Below are positions 1 through 13,048 of a DNA stretch of 64,000 nucleotides, piece by piece. Under the pieces are notes generated by a model. That model was not told the origin of the DNA. It made no database searches and saw nothing but the letters and a program-made list of their open reading frames with translations. A program made the translations under genes and the position numbers. The stretch's first letter is position 1. The number at the start of each line of letters is the position of its first letter. The stretch comes from Letharia columbiana (taxonomy: Eukaryota; Ascomycota; Lecanoromycetes; Lecanorales; Parmeliaceae): contig NW_023501037.1 of NCBI RefSeq assembly GCF_014066305.1, positions 558,001 to 622,000 on the forward strand, written 5' to 3'.

Positions 1-1684
1 AAACATTACCATTACGCGCTGAGAAGAGTAGCAAAGGCCTTGGGCAACCAGAAGAAACGACAGGACGTTGCTACACTTGCTGCGACGCAGCTGCTTGGCT
101 TTTATGAAGTGACAACGGCTGAGCACAACAAATGGAACAGTCACCTTGCTGGTGCTCGAGAACTCATCATGGACATTGATTATGCAAGAATGGTAAAGCG
201 GATAGAAGCCCACAGACGGCAGCAAGAAGAAGCCGAAGCAAGACTTAGGCTTGAGATGCAATTTGGCCATCCCAATGCATACTGGCACGAATATGCACGA
301 GGAGTATTGGACGATTTTCCTGCGAGGGTTGACCGACAACTGGATGAAGGGCTCATCAGTACAATCATGGGCTGGAGCACGAGGTATGATCAACATGGTC
401 GAATTATCGACGAAGGCGATCCTGCTCCCCAGACCGAATCACCTTTAACGGCCCGTGACATTGAAAACTTCGAGATTCAGTGTGAGCTGTTCTGGTGGTA
501 CGTCAAGCACGACATATATCAAAGCATACTTAGTGGCAATCGTCTCCTGTAGGTCTCCAAAAAGATTCAATCATGGAAACTACTGACTGGAGCCCAGACT
601 ATCATATGATCAATGGGGCCGTTGCCCTCCCAGAGCGCCAATCGGAAGGCTAGATGCGGTTTGTGGTAGTCTTGATCACCTCCTTCTGTTGATGGGTAGG
701 CTGGCGGAGTTTGCTGCCAAAGACCTGCCTCGAAAGAGGAGAGCGTACATGGAGGCAGCAAAGAAGTCAAAGTCGTCAACCCTACAAGGCCCACCACCCA
801 CACCAAACGGACAGCAACCTCCCCAAATGTATGGCATGATGCCTGATCCTGGCCCTGTACGCCTACCCCGAGGTTTCGACCAAGCTCAACACGATCGACT
901 TTACACAGCCCCAGTCCCTAGCCAGGACCAACCTCTTGAAGCGGCCACAGGGGAAGCCGAAGCCGAATGGTCAGCCATTTCACACGCGTTTGACGTCTAT
1001 GCAAGCTCTCTGGGGCCTGACTACGCACCTCTCTCTCCAGAGCACATGACCCCAACCGCTACACCCTTTGGGCCCGCCCTCTACTATCGTTCCTACTCAA
1101 TTTCCTGCGTCTTCATCATGTACTATATGGGACGCATCATCTGCTCCAGAGCCCACCCGTCTATGCCACCAGCCGCCATGGCCGCCGCTGGCGTCGCTGC
1201 ACCCCAAACAGCGGTGCACGCTAACAACATAGGCCGCATCTTCGCCGGCATACAACCAATCGACAGCACTCTATCCATAAACCCCCACCACGGCGCTGCG
1301 ATGATGGACGGCTGCATGGGCCTTTTCCACGCCGGCGTCCAGTACCGCGATCCCGCGCAACGCGGCTGGACTATTACCAAATTGCGTGACGTCGCCCGCT
1401 TAACTGGCTGGCAAACGAGCGTGCTCATCGCCTCGGGCTGTGAGCGAGCTTGGATCAAAGCGGCGGATATGGGCAAAGGGCCGCCATATACGATGATGTT
1501 GAATCCGATATCCAAAGACGACAGACTCTCGGGCAGGGGCCACGATCCGAGCCAATTCGTCCATCCGCCGAAAGATAATAACGATAGGAGATTCATTACT
1601 GTAAACGCCGGGACAAGGGTGTACTGGGCTATGGGTGTTTTAAGTGTTGACGAGGATTTCAAGGGTATGAATCTGAATGGGTAG
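1..1684 (+). CDS. Fungal-specific transcription factor, C-terminal part (5' truncated by window)
   Basis: Open from base 1, so the gene starts to the left of the window and its DNA-binding domain cannot be seen. Visible exons are 1-548 and 598-1684. The 49-nt intron (GTAGGT, branch ACTGAC, CAG) restores one frame between the two parts. The first part has the motif NQKKRQDVATLAATQLLGFYE followed by HNKWNSHLAGAR. The second has LLLMGRLAEFAAKD, a Pro/Gln-rich stretch, and a C-terminal region with FHAGVQYRDPAQR and LTGWQTSVLIASGCERAW. This layout is that of the middle-homology region of fungal Zn2Cys6 regulators, which act in the nucleus. The family call rests on overall resemblance. The target genes are unknown, and the neighbours give no clue to a pathway. 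Confidence 0.75.
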
Positions 1685-2057
1685 ATGCTGAGTGAAGAAG
1701 CTGGGATTACCAGTGTGATAGGGTTAATGTGATGCAATATATCAGCGCTGGCTTTAAGTCAGCTTTGTGTTCATAAGGGCACTTTCGCTACTTATTGTAC
1801 CATGTACTATACGGTGATGCGGAGATGTGTTACGACCAATGTAAGGTACGATGTTTAGAAAAGAGCAGAAGCTTCAACTCAATATCACTGAATTTTCGAA
1901 GTCATCGTTCACGAGGAGCGTTGTCTTGATCATGGCCATTCATATCAAAAGCCTTATAGGCACTCCACCCTAGACGCTGGGAACCTGCCCACCAACACCC
2001 GCTATTCCTGCCACGCGTGTCCAAGGGGCCCGCCTTAAGCTCCTCCGCTCCGATCCA
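1685..2057. other. Intergenic region between convergent 3' ends
   Basis: About 370 nt between the stop of the transcription factor gene and the stop of GCP2 on the other strand. It should hold both 3' UTRs and polyadenylation signals. No open frame or repeat stands out. Confidence 0.6.
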
Positions 2058-4943
2058 TCAGAACTCCCTCTTTTCATCTTCACCTCCTCCGTTAATCGCA
2101 CTCCCCAGCATCGCACACAGCCTACTCAGCGCCACAGTCTCCGTCGCCGCATAATAATCCAACGCAGCTAACAGCAGCTTCAGATGATGATTGAAATTAT
2201 ACTCATACTTGCCCAGCATTTCCGTTAGATTCTCCAACTTCTTCGGATCGTACGCTTTGATCTCATCAGGGATCGATTGGGCGTTCTTGTGGCGGTATGA
2301 TGTGGTTGTCAGGTAGGTGAGGTGGGCGGGAGTGCCAGCGAGGGAGGGGGAGCAGGCGAAGAGGGTGCGGGAGAGGGTGCTGGTGTAGGTTGCAAACATG
2401 GTGCACGCGGAGGTGAGCTTGCTGTGGATCTATGACAGCGACATGTTAGGTGAATGATTGCGCGGAAGGGAGGATGGCATACCTTGAGTAGTTTGGAGTT
2501 CATGAGCATGCATTCTTTCAGGCATGTATCCAGGAAATCTACATGGTCTTCCATCAATTCGTCGACCGTTCGAGTGGTCTTCGAAGACCCAGGGCGGCCA
2601 CTTCCATCAAGCTTATCGTCGCCATTGACACGTGCCATGTAAGCCTGCCAATTAGGTTCGATGACTTCAGACGTACAATAGTAGAGCGTTTGCTGAACGA
2701 AGACTAGCATCCTCGCTCTAAGTGTCCATGCTCTTCGTTTCCACATCTCGAGCTTTGGATCACCGCTCTTATGAGTCCAGCTGAGGACTTTGTTATGATC
2801 TTCCCAGCTGCTCACAAGCAGACCCTCGAGGTGACGCATTGACAAGAGGTATCGGAATAGGATCTGATATCTGAACACCGTCTTACTGCTGATGACTAGC
2901 GACAACGGAAAAGGTACGGAAAATTTGAATTCGAGCGCTTCAAAGCCAGTCATCTTGTCCTCTTCGTCGGTAGCCGGTCTCGTAGCTGGTGTGCGATAGC
3001 GGTCAACGCTCTCTGGAGTGGGCTCCTCATCGAAACCTCTCACATTGACAACACGCATTACCAATTGAGTCAGTCCGACATTGTTCATCTGCACTTTGAC
3101 ATCTTCCTTGAAAGGGTCCTGGGCGCCCACGGTCCCTGGTTGACGCAGTACGAGATCGAGGAGAGACTGCAATTTTCCAACATTGACGAGTCTCCAAGGT
3201 TTCTTTAGCTCGGACGTGCTGAGGTCGAGGAAGTAGGTAAAGAAGTCCGATCTGTCAAGGAAAAAGTAGTGTTTCATTGACCGTAGCCGGGCTCCGAGAG
3301 CATGTGTCGTGACGAGCAGATTGAGCAGGGAGGAATTTGCGTGAGCGTAGGCACTATTGACGTTGTCAAGAAATTGAAGGTCGTCGAATGACTTTGGCAC
3401 GTCTTTGACCTCTTTGCTGACATCCACGCCTCCGCATTCTCGAACAACGTTAAGGTACTTCCCAGCCAACAGTACCTTATCCTTCACGCCTTCTAGCTGT
3501 GGGGGTATGTCATTGTCGCGGATGGTGTACCTCTTTTCCCAGTATTCGTCGGTGTAGTCCTCTTCCAGCTTTTCCCGTTTGATACTTTGCTGCTCTTTGA
3601 TGAGGAATTCAGAATGTGGATCCTTGATACCACCATGGTGGAGCCATTCGTTCAGCATCGCCATGTATGGTCGGCTCGCATCTCGTAGAAGAGTCTGCAG
3701 AAGCGTCCTCGCGGCAGGATCTCCGGACATGAAAGATAATCGCTCTGTAAGGAGACGTAGCACGTTGCCCCCTTTGCATATCTTCTTCGCCATGCTACCA
3801 GGAGCGAGATCGCCACCTTCTCGAAGCTGTTCCAAGATGTTGTCGACATCGTCAAAGCCATCGACCGAATCATCAAGGTCCTCTTCTGACAGCGAATTCT
3901 TTTTCAGTATCTCCTGGGCTAGAGTGTAAAGTTGAAACATCATATGACTTGTAGGAAGAGTATGTAGATGGAGAAGATGTAAAGTGAAAGAAGGGTTACT
4001 GAGAAGTTGATGCTCCAGCTGGACAATGAGCACAAGATACTCTTTCAGCAGCTTCGATATCGAAGCACACAGTGCGTGATTGATAGCCCCGAACTCTTCC
4101 CTACTCTGCACCTCTACAAAGGCTTCCATAGCACTGTAGTAGGTTGCCATCTTCAACACGGAGGTTGTAAGATCTCGAAGACTGGGATCAAGTCCTGGGA
4201 GTACTCGAAAGCCCGGTCCTGACAACCGGTCCTTCTCCAGCAATGGGTTGTACTTGTCTACGTATCGAATATATTGTCCTTCATATCCCATGAAAACGAA
4301 TAGAAGGTCTTCCAGAATGGCAGACTCCTGGTTGTCAGGCGTCAGATTTGTCAACAGTTCAGGCTCAAGAGATTCGGGCATGAGAGACGATAGGGGAGAC
4401 GCAGAGATGCGAGCGGCCAGAGGCGCTGTGGTGTGTGGGATAAGAGAAGCTTGGGGTTTCCATGGTGCTTTGAATTCCATGATTTCAGCGCAACGGTCCT
4501 GTCGACAGGTTCTTTTTTCAGAAAAACATACGTAGAGCTGCTTTCTTCTCTTTCCTCGGGGCTTGAGCCTGCCCTTCCACTGCCGGACTACTCTGTCGTG
4601 CCGACACCCTTTCCTTCGATCCCCAGTCTTCGATACCATCGCTCACGGGTACTTTCACCGGGCTTCTTGTTCGAACCTGTAGACTCTCCCTCGTTGCCAG
4701 GTGTACCCTTCCGGTCTGTCTCTCACCAAATGTTGTGGTGGAGCCATTCCTTTTCTGCGCACCAGACGCGCTTCTTTTATGGGGCCCATTACTCGCAGAA
4801 TCTTCCGGTATTACCTCCGCAGAAGAGAGCGGTCTTTCTCTTGCTCCCAGACGAGACGAAGAAGCTCTGGATTTGGCACCGGATGTTGCTGAGGGTCGCC
4901 TGCTATTTTCTGCCGTATTTCTGGCATTTGCGGTTGTTGACAT
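2058..4943 (-). CDS. Spindle pole body / gamma-tubulin complex component 2 (GCP2, Spc97 family)
   Basis: Exons on the minus strand: 4943-4532, 4467-2483, 2429-2058, giving 922 aa. Introns are 64 nt (GTATGT...AAAG) and 53 nt (GTATGC...ATAG), and phases agree. GCP2 is a core subunit of the gamma-tubulin small complex that nucleates microtubules at spindle pole bodies. The N-terminal ~140 residues are Ser/Arg-rich and disordered. The GCP domain starts near residue 175 with LEDLLFVFMGYEGQYIRY. The family signature SRPYMAMLNEWLHHGGIKDP follows in the middle, and the C-terminal domain has FRYQILFRYLLSMRHLEGLL. Length is normal for fungal GCP2. The exon-1/exon-2 splice is the least certain junction: the retained frame in that intron would add a few residues. 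The gene is transcribed divergently from the proteasome gene, about 308 nt apart. Confidence 0.9.
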
Positions 4944-5251
4944 GATCGTATTCCACCCATTGACTCCTGGTAACTTTAAAAGGTCGTGGCCTTCGTAATA
5001 TCATATCGTCGTCGCGGTGTTTTCAGAGGTGGAGTACGGGCAGTAATGCGCCTTGATCACGATGTTTGCTTGGCGTCAGCCCTACGATTCTTGGCGCGGA
5101 TCTTGAGGTAGCTTGTCTGCGTACACCAGCACCACCCCGATATAAACAAGCAAGGCTCTACACGCCCTTTCGGCTTTCAACGAAGAGTCAAGACCTCTCC
5201 AAAGAAGTATCTCGAGCTCTTACGGTTCTTTCTCTGTATCTTACCCTCATA
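4944..5251. promoter_or_regulatory. Shared divergent promoter GCP2 / proteasome alpha-5
   Basis: The 308 nt between the two ATGs must contain both promoters and both 5' leaders. No recognised element can be asserted from sequence alone. Confidence 0.5.
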
Positions 5252-6203
5252 ATGTTTATTGCACGGTCGGAATACGGTAAGCTCTTAATGCAAGCTTTCA
5301 CTATCTCATCCACCAGCTAATTTCTTCTGCAGACCGTGGCATAAAGTATGATTACTTCTCGGATCCCCCTTAGATGACCAGGTTCTGACAATCTCAATAG
5401 CACCTTCTCCCCGGAAGGCCGTCTCTTCCAAGTCGAATACTCTCTTGAAGCAATCAAACTAGGCTCAACAGCCATAGGCGTACGCAAGGTGTCTCCTTCC
5501 ACCTGCAACCACTTAACAGTCCTCTTTCTAGATCGCCACCTCCCATGGTGTCCTTCTCGGCGTCGAAAAGCGCGTGACCTCCACCCTCCTCGAGACCTCC
5601 TCGGTCGAAAAGATTGTTGAGATAGACTCCCACATTGGCTGCGCCATGTCCGGACTGCAAGCCGACGCTCGCTCTATGATCGAACACGCCCGTGTTGAAA
5701 GTCAGAATCATAGCTTCCATTACAACGAACGACTAGGGGTGGAGAGCTGTACTCAAGCAATCTGTGATTTGGCCTTGCGGTTCGGGGAAGGCGCTGAGGG
5801 GGAGGAGAGCGTGATGAGTAGGCCGTTTGGTGTTGCGTTGCTGATTGCGGGGATCGACGAGGAAGGCCCACAGCTGTACGTCTAGTTTTGGGAACGTAGA
5901 ACCGCAGAGAGACTAATCAGGAGTAGATATCATGCGGAACCATCAGGGACCTTTTATCGCTACGACGCCAAAGCTATTGGATCAGGCAGTGAGGGTGCAC
6001 AAGCAGAGTTACAGAACGAATTCCACAAATCACTCACGTTGGAGGAGGCGGAGACTTTGGTGCTGAAAACACTGAAGCAGGTCATGGAGGAGAAGCTAGA
6101 TTCGAAGAACGTCCAGCTGGCCAGTGTGACGAAGGAGAAAGGCTTTAGGATTTATACCGATGAGGAAATGTCCAAGGTAGTAAGCAGATTACCCACAAAT
6201 TGA
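5252..6203 (+). CDS. PUP2: 20S proteasome subunit alpha type 5
   Basis: Exons 5252-5276, 5333-5345, 5401-5479, 5532-5875, 5927-6203 give 245 aa, the usual length. It is a structural alpha-ring subunit of the 20S proteasome, which degrades ubiquitinated proteins. The N-terminus [20 protein letters not shown] crosses three exons, one of them only 13 nt. [20 protein letters not shown] is the alpha-subunit signature. [17 protein letters not shown] and the C-terminal [13 protein letters not shown] match alpha-5. The last intron uses GTACGT...GAGTAG, so the frame runs through [20 protein letters not shown]. All phases agree. Confidence is very high. Confidence 0.96.
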
Positions 6204-6512
6204 TAAAATAGAGATAGCATGCATGCAGACGTTGCCGTACCATGAGCTCAGCCTAACCTGCAAGAGAATGTCACGTGTGTATGTGAAGACTTGGCCTTGA
6301 GACTAGGAGCAATAGTCCCGTCTATACATGCTAAAGCGAAGGATGACAGTGGCCGGACCCTGAAAACAACGGATGAGAGCTCGTCACTGTATCTCAATCG
6401 TAAAACCTGAACGCCCACCACACATTGCGAAGGCCGCCTTCCTTCCAATCCGCCAATATACACCGAGGCAAATTAACTCGACCTCGCGAGATTATCCCAC
6501 CGATGAGCTCCT

Positions 6513-6767
6513 TTATCCAGTTTGATGCGTGGTAGTATGATTCAACTGTCCCATCAGCGTCCCCGTGCCATTCTTGACTTTCTTCCTAGCCGCAAGGATA
6601 TCTCGTCCAGCCGGTACAACAGCGAGGAGCAGACACCTGCGGCCAAAACATACGACTCCACGAGGTGCTTATGACTGATGATTTGCATACGCCAAGAGCT
6701 CGTTGGCCAAGGGGCAGTAACCCGTCGATAGACATTGTTGGGGCTCTCGAGAGTGGTGAAAGTACAT
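6513..6767 (-). CDS. Small conserved-looking membrane protein, 66 aa, unrecognised
   Basis: Two exons on the minus strand, 6767-6691 and 6636-6513, joined across a 54-nt intron (GTATGC...CCGCAG), give 66 aa. The protein starts MYFHHSREPQ, has a cysteine-containing segment, and then one hydrophobic stretch (about residues 22-37, ending LLLAVVPAG). A basic tail follows, with ARKKVKNGTG and an end of HTTTHQTG. A single membrane helix with a basic flank suggests an organelle or ER membrane micropeptide, but this is inference. The exons are each too short to be seen as long frames. Codon choice and the exact phase match argue for a real gene. It lies tail-to-tail with PUP2 (310 nt between stops). 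It could also be the last exons of a larger gene with an upstream exon I did not find. Confidence 0.55.
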
Positions 6768-8266
6768 TAAGGGTTTCAATATTCTCTATGCATAATTCAT
6801 CAGCCAGGAGTCTGGAGTAGAAGGCGTCAACAGAGTTTCAGAGTCACGTCGTAAACCTTCATAGCAAACATAGTCAAGAGTCCAAGTTTTTGACCTACGA
6901 CACGGTCACTGACGAGAAGGGACCAAGTAAGCAAGTTCCGTTAATCCTGTAGTAAATCCACCATGTCTAGAACATGCCATTCAACGTTGTAAGCTCTCAG
7001 CTTGAGTTCTGGAATGTGTCCTTGTTCGTGGCTGTCTTTTCTCTTGTGAGAAGCGGATTGTGCCGGAAGCACAGAGCGGTACTGCATAGAAGTAGAAAGC
7101 GTTTTTCAGAACCGAGGTCCTCCAGCCGTTGCTGAGGTCACGAACACAGTTTGACTCGTTTCATGTTTCGAGGGACTGTTTTTTGCGAAGGCTCGGTGTT
7201 TGATGTCTTCCCAAGAGACGAAAGGGCCAAGTGTTGCATGCACTATCCAGTCTCCCAGTCTCTAGCGTCTTAAAGCTAGACCTGCATGAACATGCTTTGA
7301 TGGGGGGCTGGAAAGCTTATGCGTTTCCAACAATCAACATAACGGACACCTCCTTGCATCATTTTGGCTGGTGGAAACGGGTGGGTCACAGATGGTGCTT
7401 CCGCCCGTCTCTATGAGTCGGAGCACTAGTAGCAGGAGCACGAGGTGCGTCGAGCCAAGGATTGGAGAGCCAGCGAAAGGGTGCCAAGTGTCAGATGAAC
7501 AAAATCGAGACCTGAATCGATGCACAACCCGAGGCCATGGGCTCGGGTTTCGCATCGCGCATCTTAGTGCTATGGTAACCGCAGGTCAAAGAAATGCACA
7601 CGAGCTACGGCTGAAATGCTGCTGGTTTTGTGCAGACTAATCTGAATCTTAGAACATCCTCATAAGATAGCAGATAAGAGTGCGTCTAGAGCTACCATCT
7701 TCAAACTAGAAGGGAGAACAACCTCTGTGCTGGCAAGCGTCAAAGCCTGGAGCCGGACTTCCGAGGGCGTTTGAGCAGTTCGCAATTGTAACAAGGCCAC
7801 AAACTCAGGCCAGACGCATGAAGATGCTTCATGTCACGGGATGCAAGCTTGAGCTGTGTTGCAGCCCAATATGATGGCTGGAAAAGGTTTGCAGGACGCA
7901 GGTCATATGCTACGGCAACGCTCGTCGGTAGCAGTCATGTGGGAGATCCTTTGCACAACAAGGTCTAGGAGAAAAGCGTATACATGCCGAGAATTGGACT
8001 ATCTGGGTTGATTGGATGGTGGACGAGGTTCCCGTGTGAAGATTTCGATGCGGCCATTGCGTTAGCCGTGTGCTTCTGCACGGTTACGCTCGCGTAGTCT
8101 TTAGACCGAGCTTATTCTATAATTCCTGTCCAAGCTTCTCACGGCTTCGCAGCCAGGGTACGAGTGTAATATCAAGTAGTAGGCTGCTAGGCTCTGGTCT
8201 CTTCAGGTCATACGTTAGAGTCTCGACCGCCTTCTTGGGGGTTAGAGCCACCGATAGTGCCAAAAA
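6768..8266. other. Intergenic region, about 1.5 kb
   Basis: Separates the small minus-strand gene from the methyltransferase. Short frames occur (for example 7371-7640 on plus), but none shows family motifs, coding-like composition or supporting splice sites. No repeats of note. Confidence 0.5.
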
Positions 8267-9847
8267 ATGAGGAGCCAGAGGAGCCATCAAAGGGATCGAA
8301 GCAAGTGGGATCTGGAAAGACTCAAATCAAAGCTGGTTGCAGAGCCACACTCGTGCATCCAACAATTGATTGCGGTTCCGTTGAGGATCGGACATCTCGA
8401 GTGAAGATAAGTAAGGATCGTGGAAATAGATGCAATGGTGTATGCAAGAGAATAGATCTCTAATTCCAAAGCACGGAAATCGGATACACTGACAGCAAGA
8501 CTTACTAGAGACCCACAAAGAGACACCATCGAGGTGGATCCTCAATACCTGGAAGTTGTTACCATCCATGACCGAGAATTTCAGAAGTATTCGATTGACA
8601 ACTCTATTCACCTCGTTCCCGTTGATGAGGTAAACGAACACTCACAGCTGTTGGTTGGCACGAGCTTAACAGCATGGCAGGAAGAGGCATATCGGCTGGA
8701 GAATCAACATCGAGTGTTCAATCTTGTGTTCGACGGACGACTCATCTTTCCACCAGTGACCAGTCCGAAGAACGTCCTCGACTGTGGCTATGGTGCGGCA
8801 TCATGGGCAATGGAGTTGGCGGAGAGTTATCCTGACTGCCAGGCAAGTCTATCTCACATAACTTGACGAGAATGCCAAACGTTGACCTCGTTCAGGTCAT
8901 TGGGATCGACATTTCGCCGCAACTGAAGCCGGATGAAACGCCGGCAAACTTCGAGCCACAGGTTAGGGCTTTCACGCACACATCAAGAACCTGACATTCA
9001 CAGCTCGCAATGAACGCGACTCGAACTTATATATTCATCTCGCTGACCATACTTGCTATAGCTCGACGACATTAATCTCCCGTTCACCTTCGAATCCAAT
9101 ACATTCGACCTTGTCCAGTCAAGAATGGTGGGGGGAGGAATCAATATTTCAAGATGGCCGTCGTATCTCAGGGACATCAAGAGGTAGTAGCACCGAAAAG
9201 TTGTTAAGGCGTCAAGGGTCTGCTGACGATGTGGGAAGAGTCCTCAACCCTGGCGGCTGGGTCCAAATGACAGAGCTCTACTGGATGTGTCAGAGTGACA
9301 ATGGCTCAATCACAGGTTCCCATCCCCTCCGTCGGTGGAGCAACCATTATATCCGGTCACTTGAGGGCATCAAAGATCCTCGGGCACCACTGCGACTGCA
9401 CGGCCTTTTTTCTGCAGCTGGTCTGGTTGAGATCGAGCATAAGATGATACCACTGCCTCTCTGCGGATGGTCAAGTGGTATGTCGAGTTCTTGCTGAGCT
9501 GTCCTTATAGAGGGGGTGCATCACAGCGTGCCCATCACTGTGACTGTCATGAGCATGAAGCTGACCCGCGGTTTCCCATAGACCCAAAAGAGCGCCGGAT
9601 AGGAAACGCTAAGCAAGAGACCATTCGTCAAGCGCTAACCAATTTGGCAATCTTTCCTTTTACTCGACGTTTGGGCCTGACTATCGAGGATGTTCACGCC
9701 TTGGTGGCCGGGGCATGTGTCGATGCAGCGAACCCAGATCTGAAAGCTTATTTTCCCCTGTGAGTTTCAGCAAAGTCCTCCCAAGCTCTGTTCCGTCAAC
9801 TCAGACCGCGCAGATATGTCTGCATTGGCAAGAAGCCGCTGTCATGA
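8267..9847 (+). CDS. SAM-dependent methyltransferase, LaeA/UMTA-like
   Basis: Model: exons 8267-8400, 8509-8842, 8896-8961, 9062-9183, 9239-9477, 9582-9759, 9814-9847; 368 aa. All seven exons agree in phase. The order of motifs is that of the fungal class I methyltransferase family around LaeA. RVFNLVFDGRLIFPP comes first, then motif I VLDCGYGAASWAMELAESYP. IGIDISP, NTFDLVQSRMVGGGINISRWP and LNPGGWVQMTELYW follow. The end has TRRLGLTIEDVHALVAGA and AYFPLYVCIGKKP. The glycine-rich motif I reads GYGAAS instead of the usual GTGTG. Intron 2 has a GC donor. The first exon (ATG at 8267) is chosen only because it gives the right phase, and its donor is weak, so the N-terminus may differ. The substrate is unknown and no biosynthetic cluster surrounds it. 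Confidence 0.8.
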
Positions 9848-10569
9848 TCTTTGCTTCCACTTGAGGTGTTCGTTGTTACCTTTCGAGTCGCAATTGTCAT
9901 GCCTGCATTCAGGATATGACCAATTAGTCAGCATAAGCCAGCGCTCAATCCATGTCTTTCTTGACACTATTCAGGCGTAATTGCTTAATAGAGCAGGCTG
10001 TATACGCTGGATAATCTGGTAAAAAGATGCAAGGAGTAAACAATTGAGTGAGGACATAAGATGTAGAAACGAAGCAGGTATAGATGAAGAAAGACTGCCC
10101 CTCCGGGGAAATGAAGCAAAAAGACCGGTAGCGAGAAAGTAATATCAGCCACCGGCTAGAGCGGCGAAGTGTTGACGTCCATATGCTCTGGGAATTGATA
10201 ACCCTGAGGGGTAATAAAAGATAGGCGAGTCGGATGGAAGGATGAGAGAATGGGAGGATGGGAGGATGATAGGATGAAGAAAGAAGAAAGAAGATGTCAC
10301 TTGTAGAGTAGAAGCGAGACATGTGGAAAGGACCAGTCAAGATTCTTATATGGAAGGCTAGTCTATGGATGAATAGCTTGACAAGCTGTCGCTGGCAACA
10401 TTACCACTAGGGTCCCATGAAGAAACAGACTGTGGACGCAGGCCACGGAGAGAAAGACATGAAGAAATTCGAAAAGTGTGGGGGGGAAGGGGGATCTATG
10501 GTAATCAGGTATCTCGCATAATCGTTTCCGCGTGTGATATCTCTGCATTGGCTCCATTGGTGCATGAGA

Positions 10570-10700
10570 TTAAGGTACCTAAGTATTGACAGCTCCGACG
10601 GCGGCTAAGGTACCTTTAGACTGACTGACTACCTAGGTAGGTACGAGTACGGTACCTTAGACTTTCCCAACCCTCAAGGTAGGTTCTTTGGACAAAATGT
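10570..10700. repeat. Cluster of AGGTACCT / CCTAGGTAGG palindromic motifs
   Basis: Several near-palindromes share the core GGTACCT or its variants (AAGGTACCTAAG, AAGGTACCTTTA, CTACCTAGGTAGGTAC, CGGTACCTTAG) within 130 nt. Similar motifs return near 45.05-45.11, 45.60-45.65 and 46.49 kb. Function unknown. Confidence 0.6.
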
Positions 10701-10877
10701 TGTCTAAAGTAGTAGGGTGAAGTACGGTAAGTGGGACCTTGATTGACAGCCTAAAGTACCCTACAGCCTTACAGGAGAAGCTCCAAGTCAAAGCGCGCCG
10801 ATACGAAGACAATTAGCTCACACGAATAGCCCCCATAGCTCACCCTGTAAAAATAAGCATGTCCAGTCCTCCACTGC

Positions 10878-10925
10878 CTGGGAATTGGGAATTGGGAATT
10901 GGAAACTGGGAACTGGGAAACTTGG
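10878..10925. repeat. Short tandem repeat, TGGGAAT / TGGGAAC units
   Basis: Three TGGGAAT-type 7-mers pass into TGGAAAC and TGGGAAC variants. This is simple-sequence DNA in the KRR1 upstream spacer. Confidence 0.7.
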
Positions 10926-11083
10926 CAACTTAAACCTTATTAACAGCGGGAACCCACAGGAACAGTCGATCAGGTGATTTGAACGTCAATTTTGAATAGC
11001 CGGACCACTTCAGCCCTATACCTTAATGATAAGCACAAGCTTCTTCACCATTTCACCACTTCAATACTTGCTTTACCTATTGA

Positions 11084-12689
<1,606 letters not shown>

Positions 12690-13048
12690 GTCCTGATGAA
12701 GATTTTGCATTTTAGTCATATACCCCCACAGAAAGCGATTTTTTCCATTGATGTCTGTCTAGTTCTGACTCCCTTGCAACTTGGATCCGTGAGGAACGGG
12801 TGCAGCTCTATAACACAATAACCCCGCCATGAATGGCTTATTGAATTGACGGTTTGGGGGGTTTTTTATTCAGCATCTACAGTGTTCAGCAACACATTCA
12901 GACAGAATTCGACCATTCAAACACAGCAACCTGGCAAATTCTAACACATTTACCGCTCCACTATATATGATCTCGTCTTGCCATATCCTCTGATGCTTTA
13001 TTCAAGAGTCGAGATCCTTGCAATCCACCTCTTCCCCCTACAAATAAA
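12690..13048. other. Intergenic region
   Basis: About 360 nt holding the KRR1 3' UTR and the promoter of the next gene. A run of G then T (near 12855-12868) and CA-rich leader sequence precede the ATG at 13049. Nothing else is seen. Confidence 0.5.

Noticed and set aside
1123..1737. 204-codon minus-strand frame
   Set aside because: It is the antisense shadow of the transcription factor exon, whose plus frame has clear family motifs.
9945..10340. 131-codon minus-strand frame rich in Ser, Phe and Leu
   Set aside because: It is antisense to a purine-rich simple-sequence stretch, lacks family motifs and overlaps the methyltransferase 3' region.
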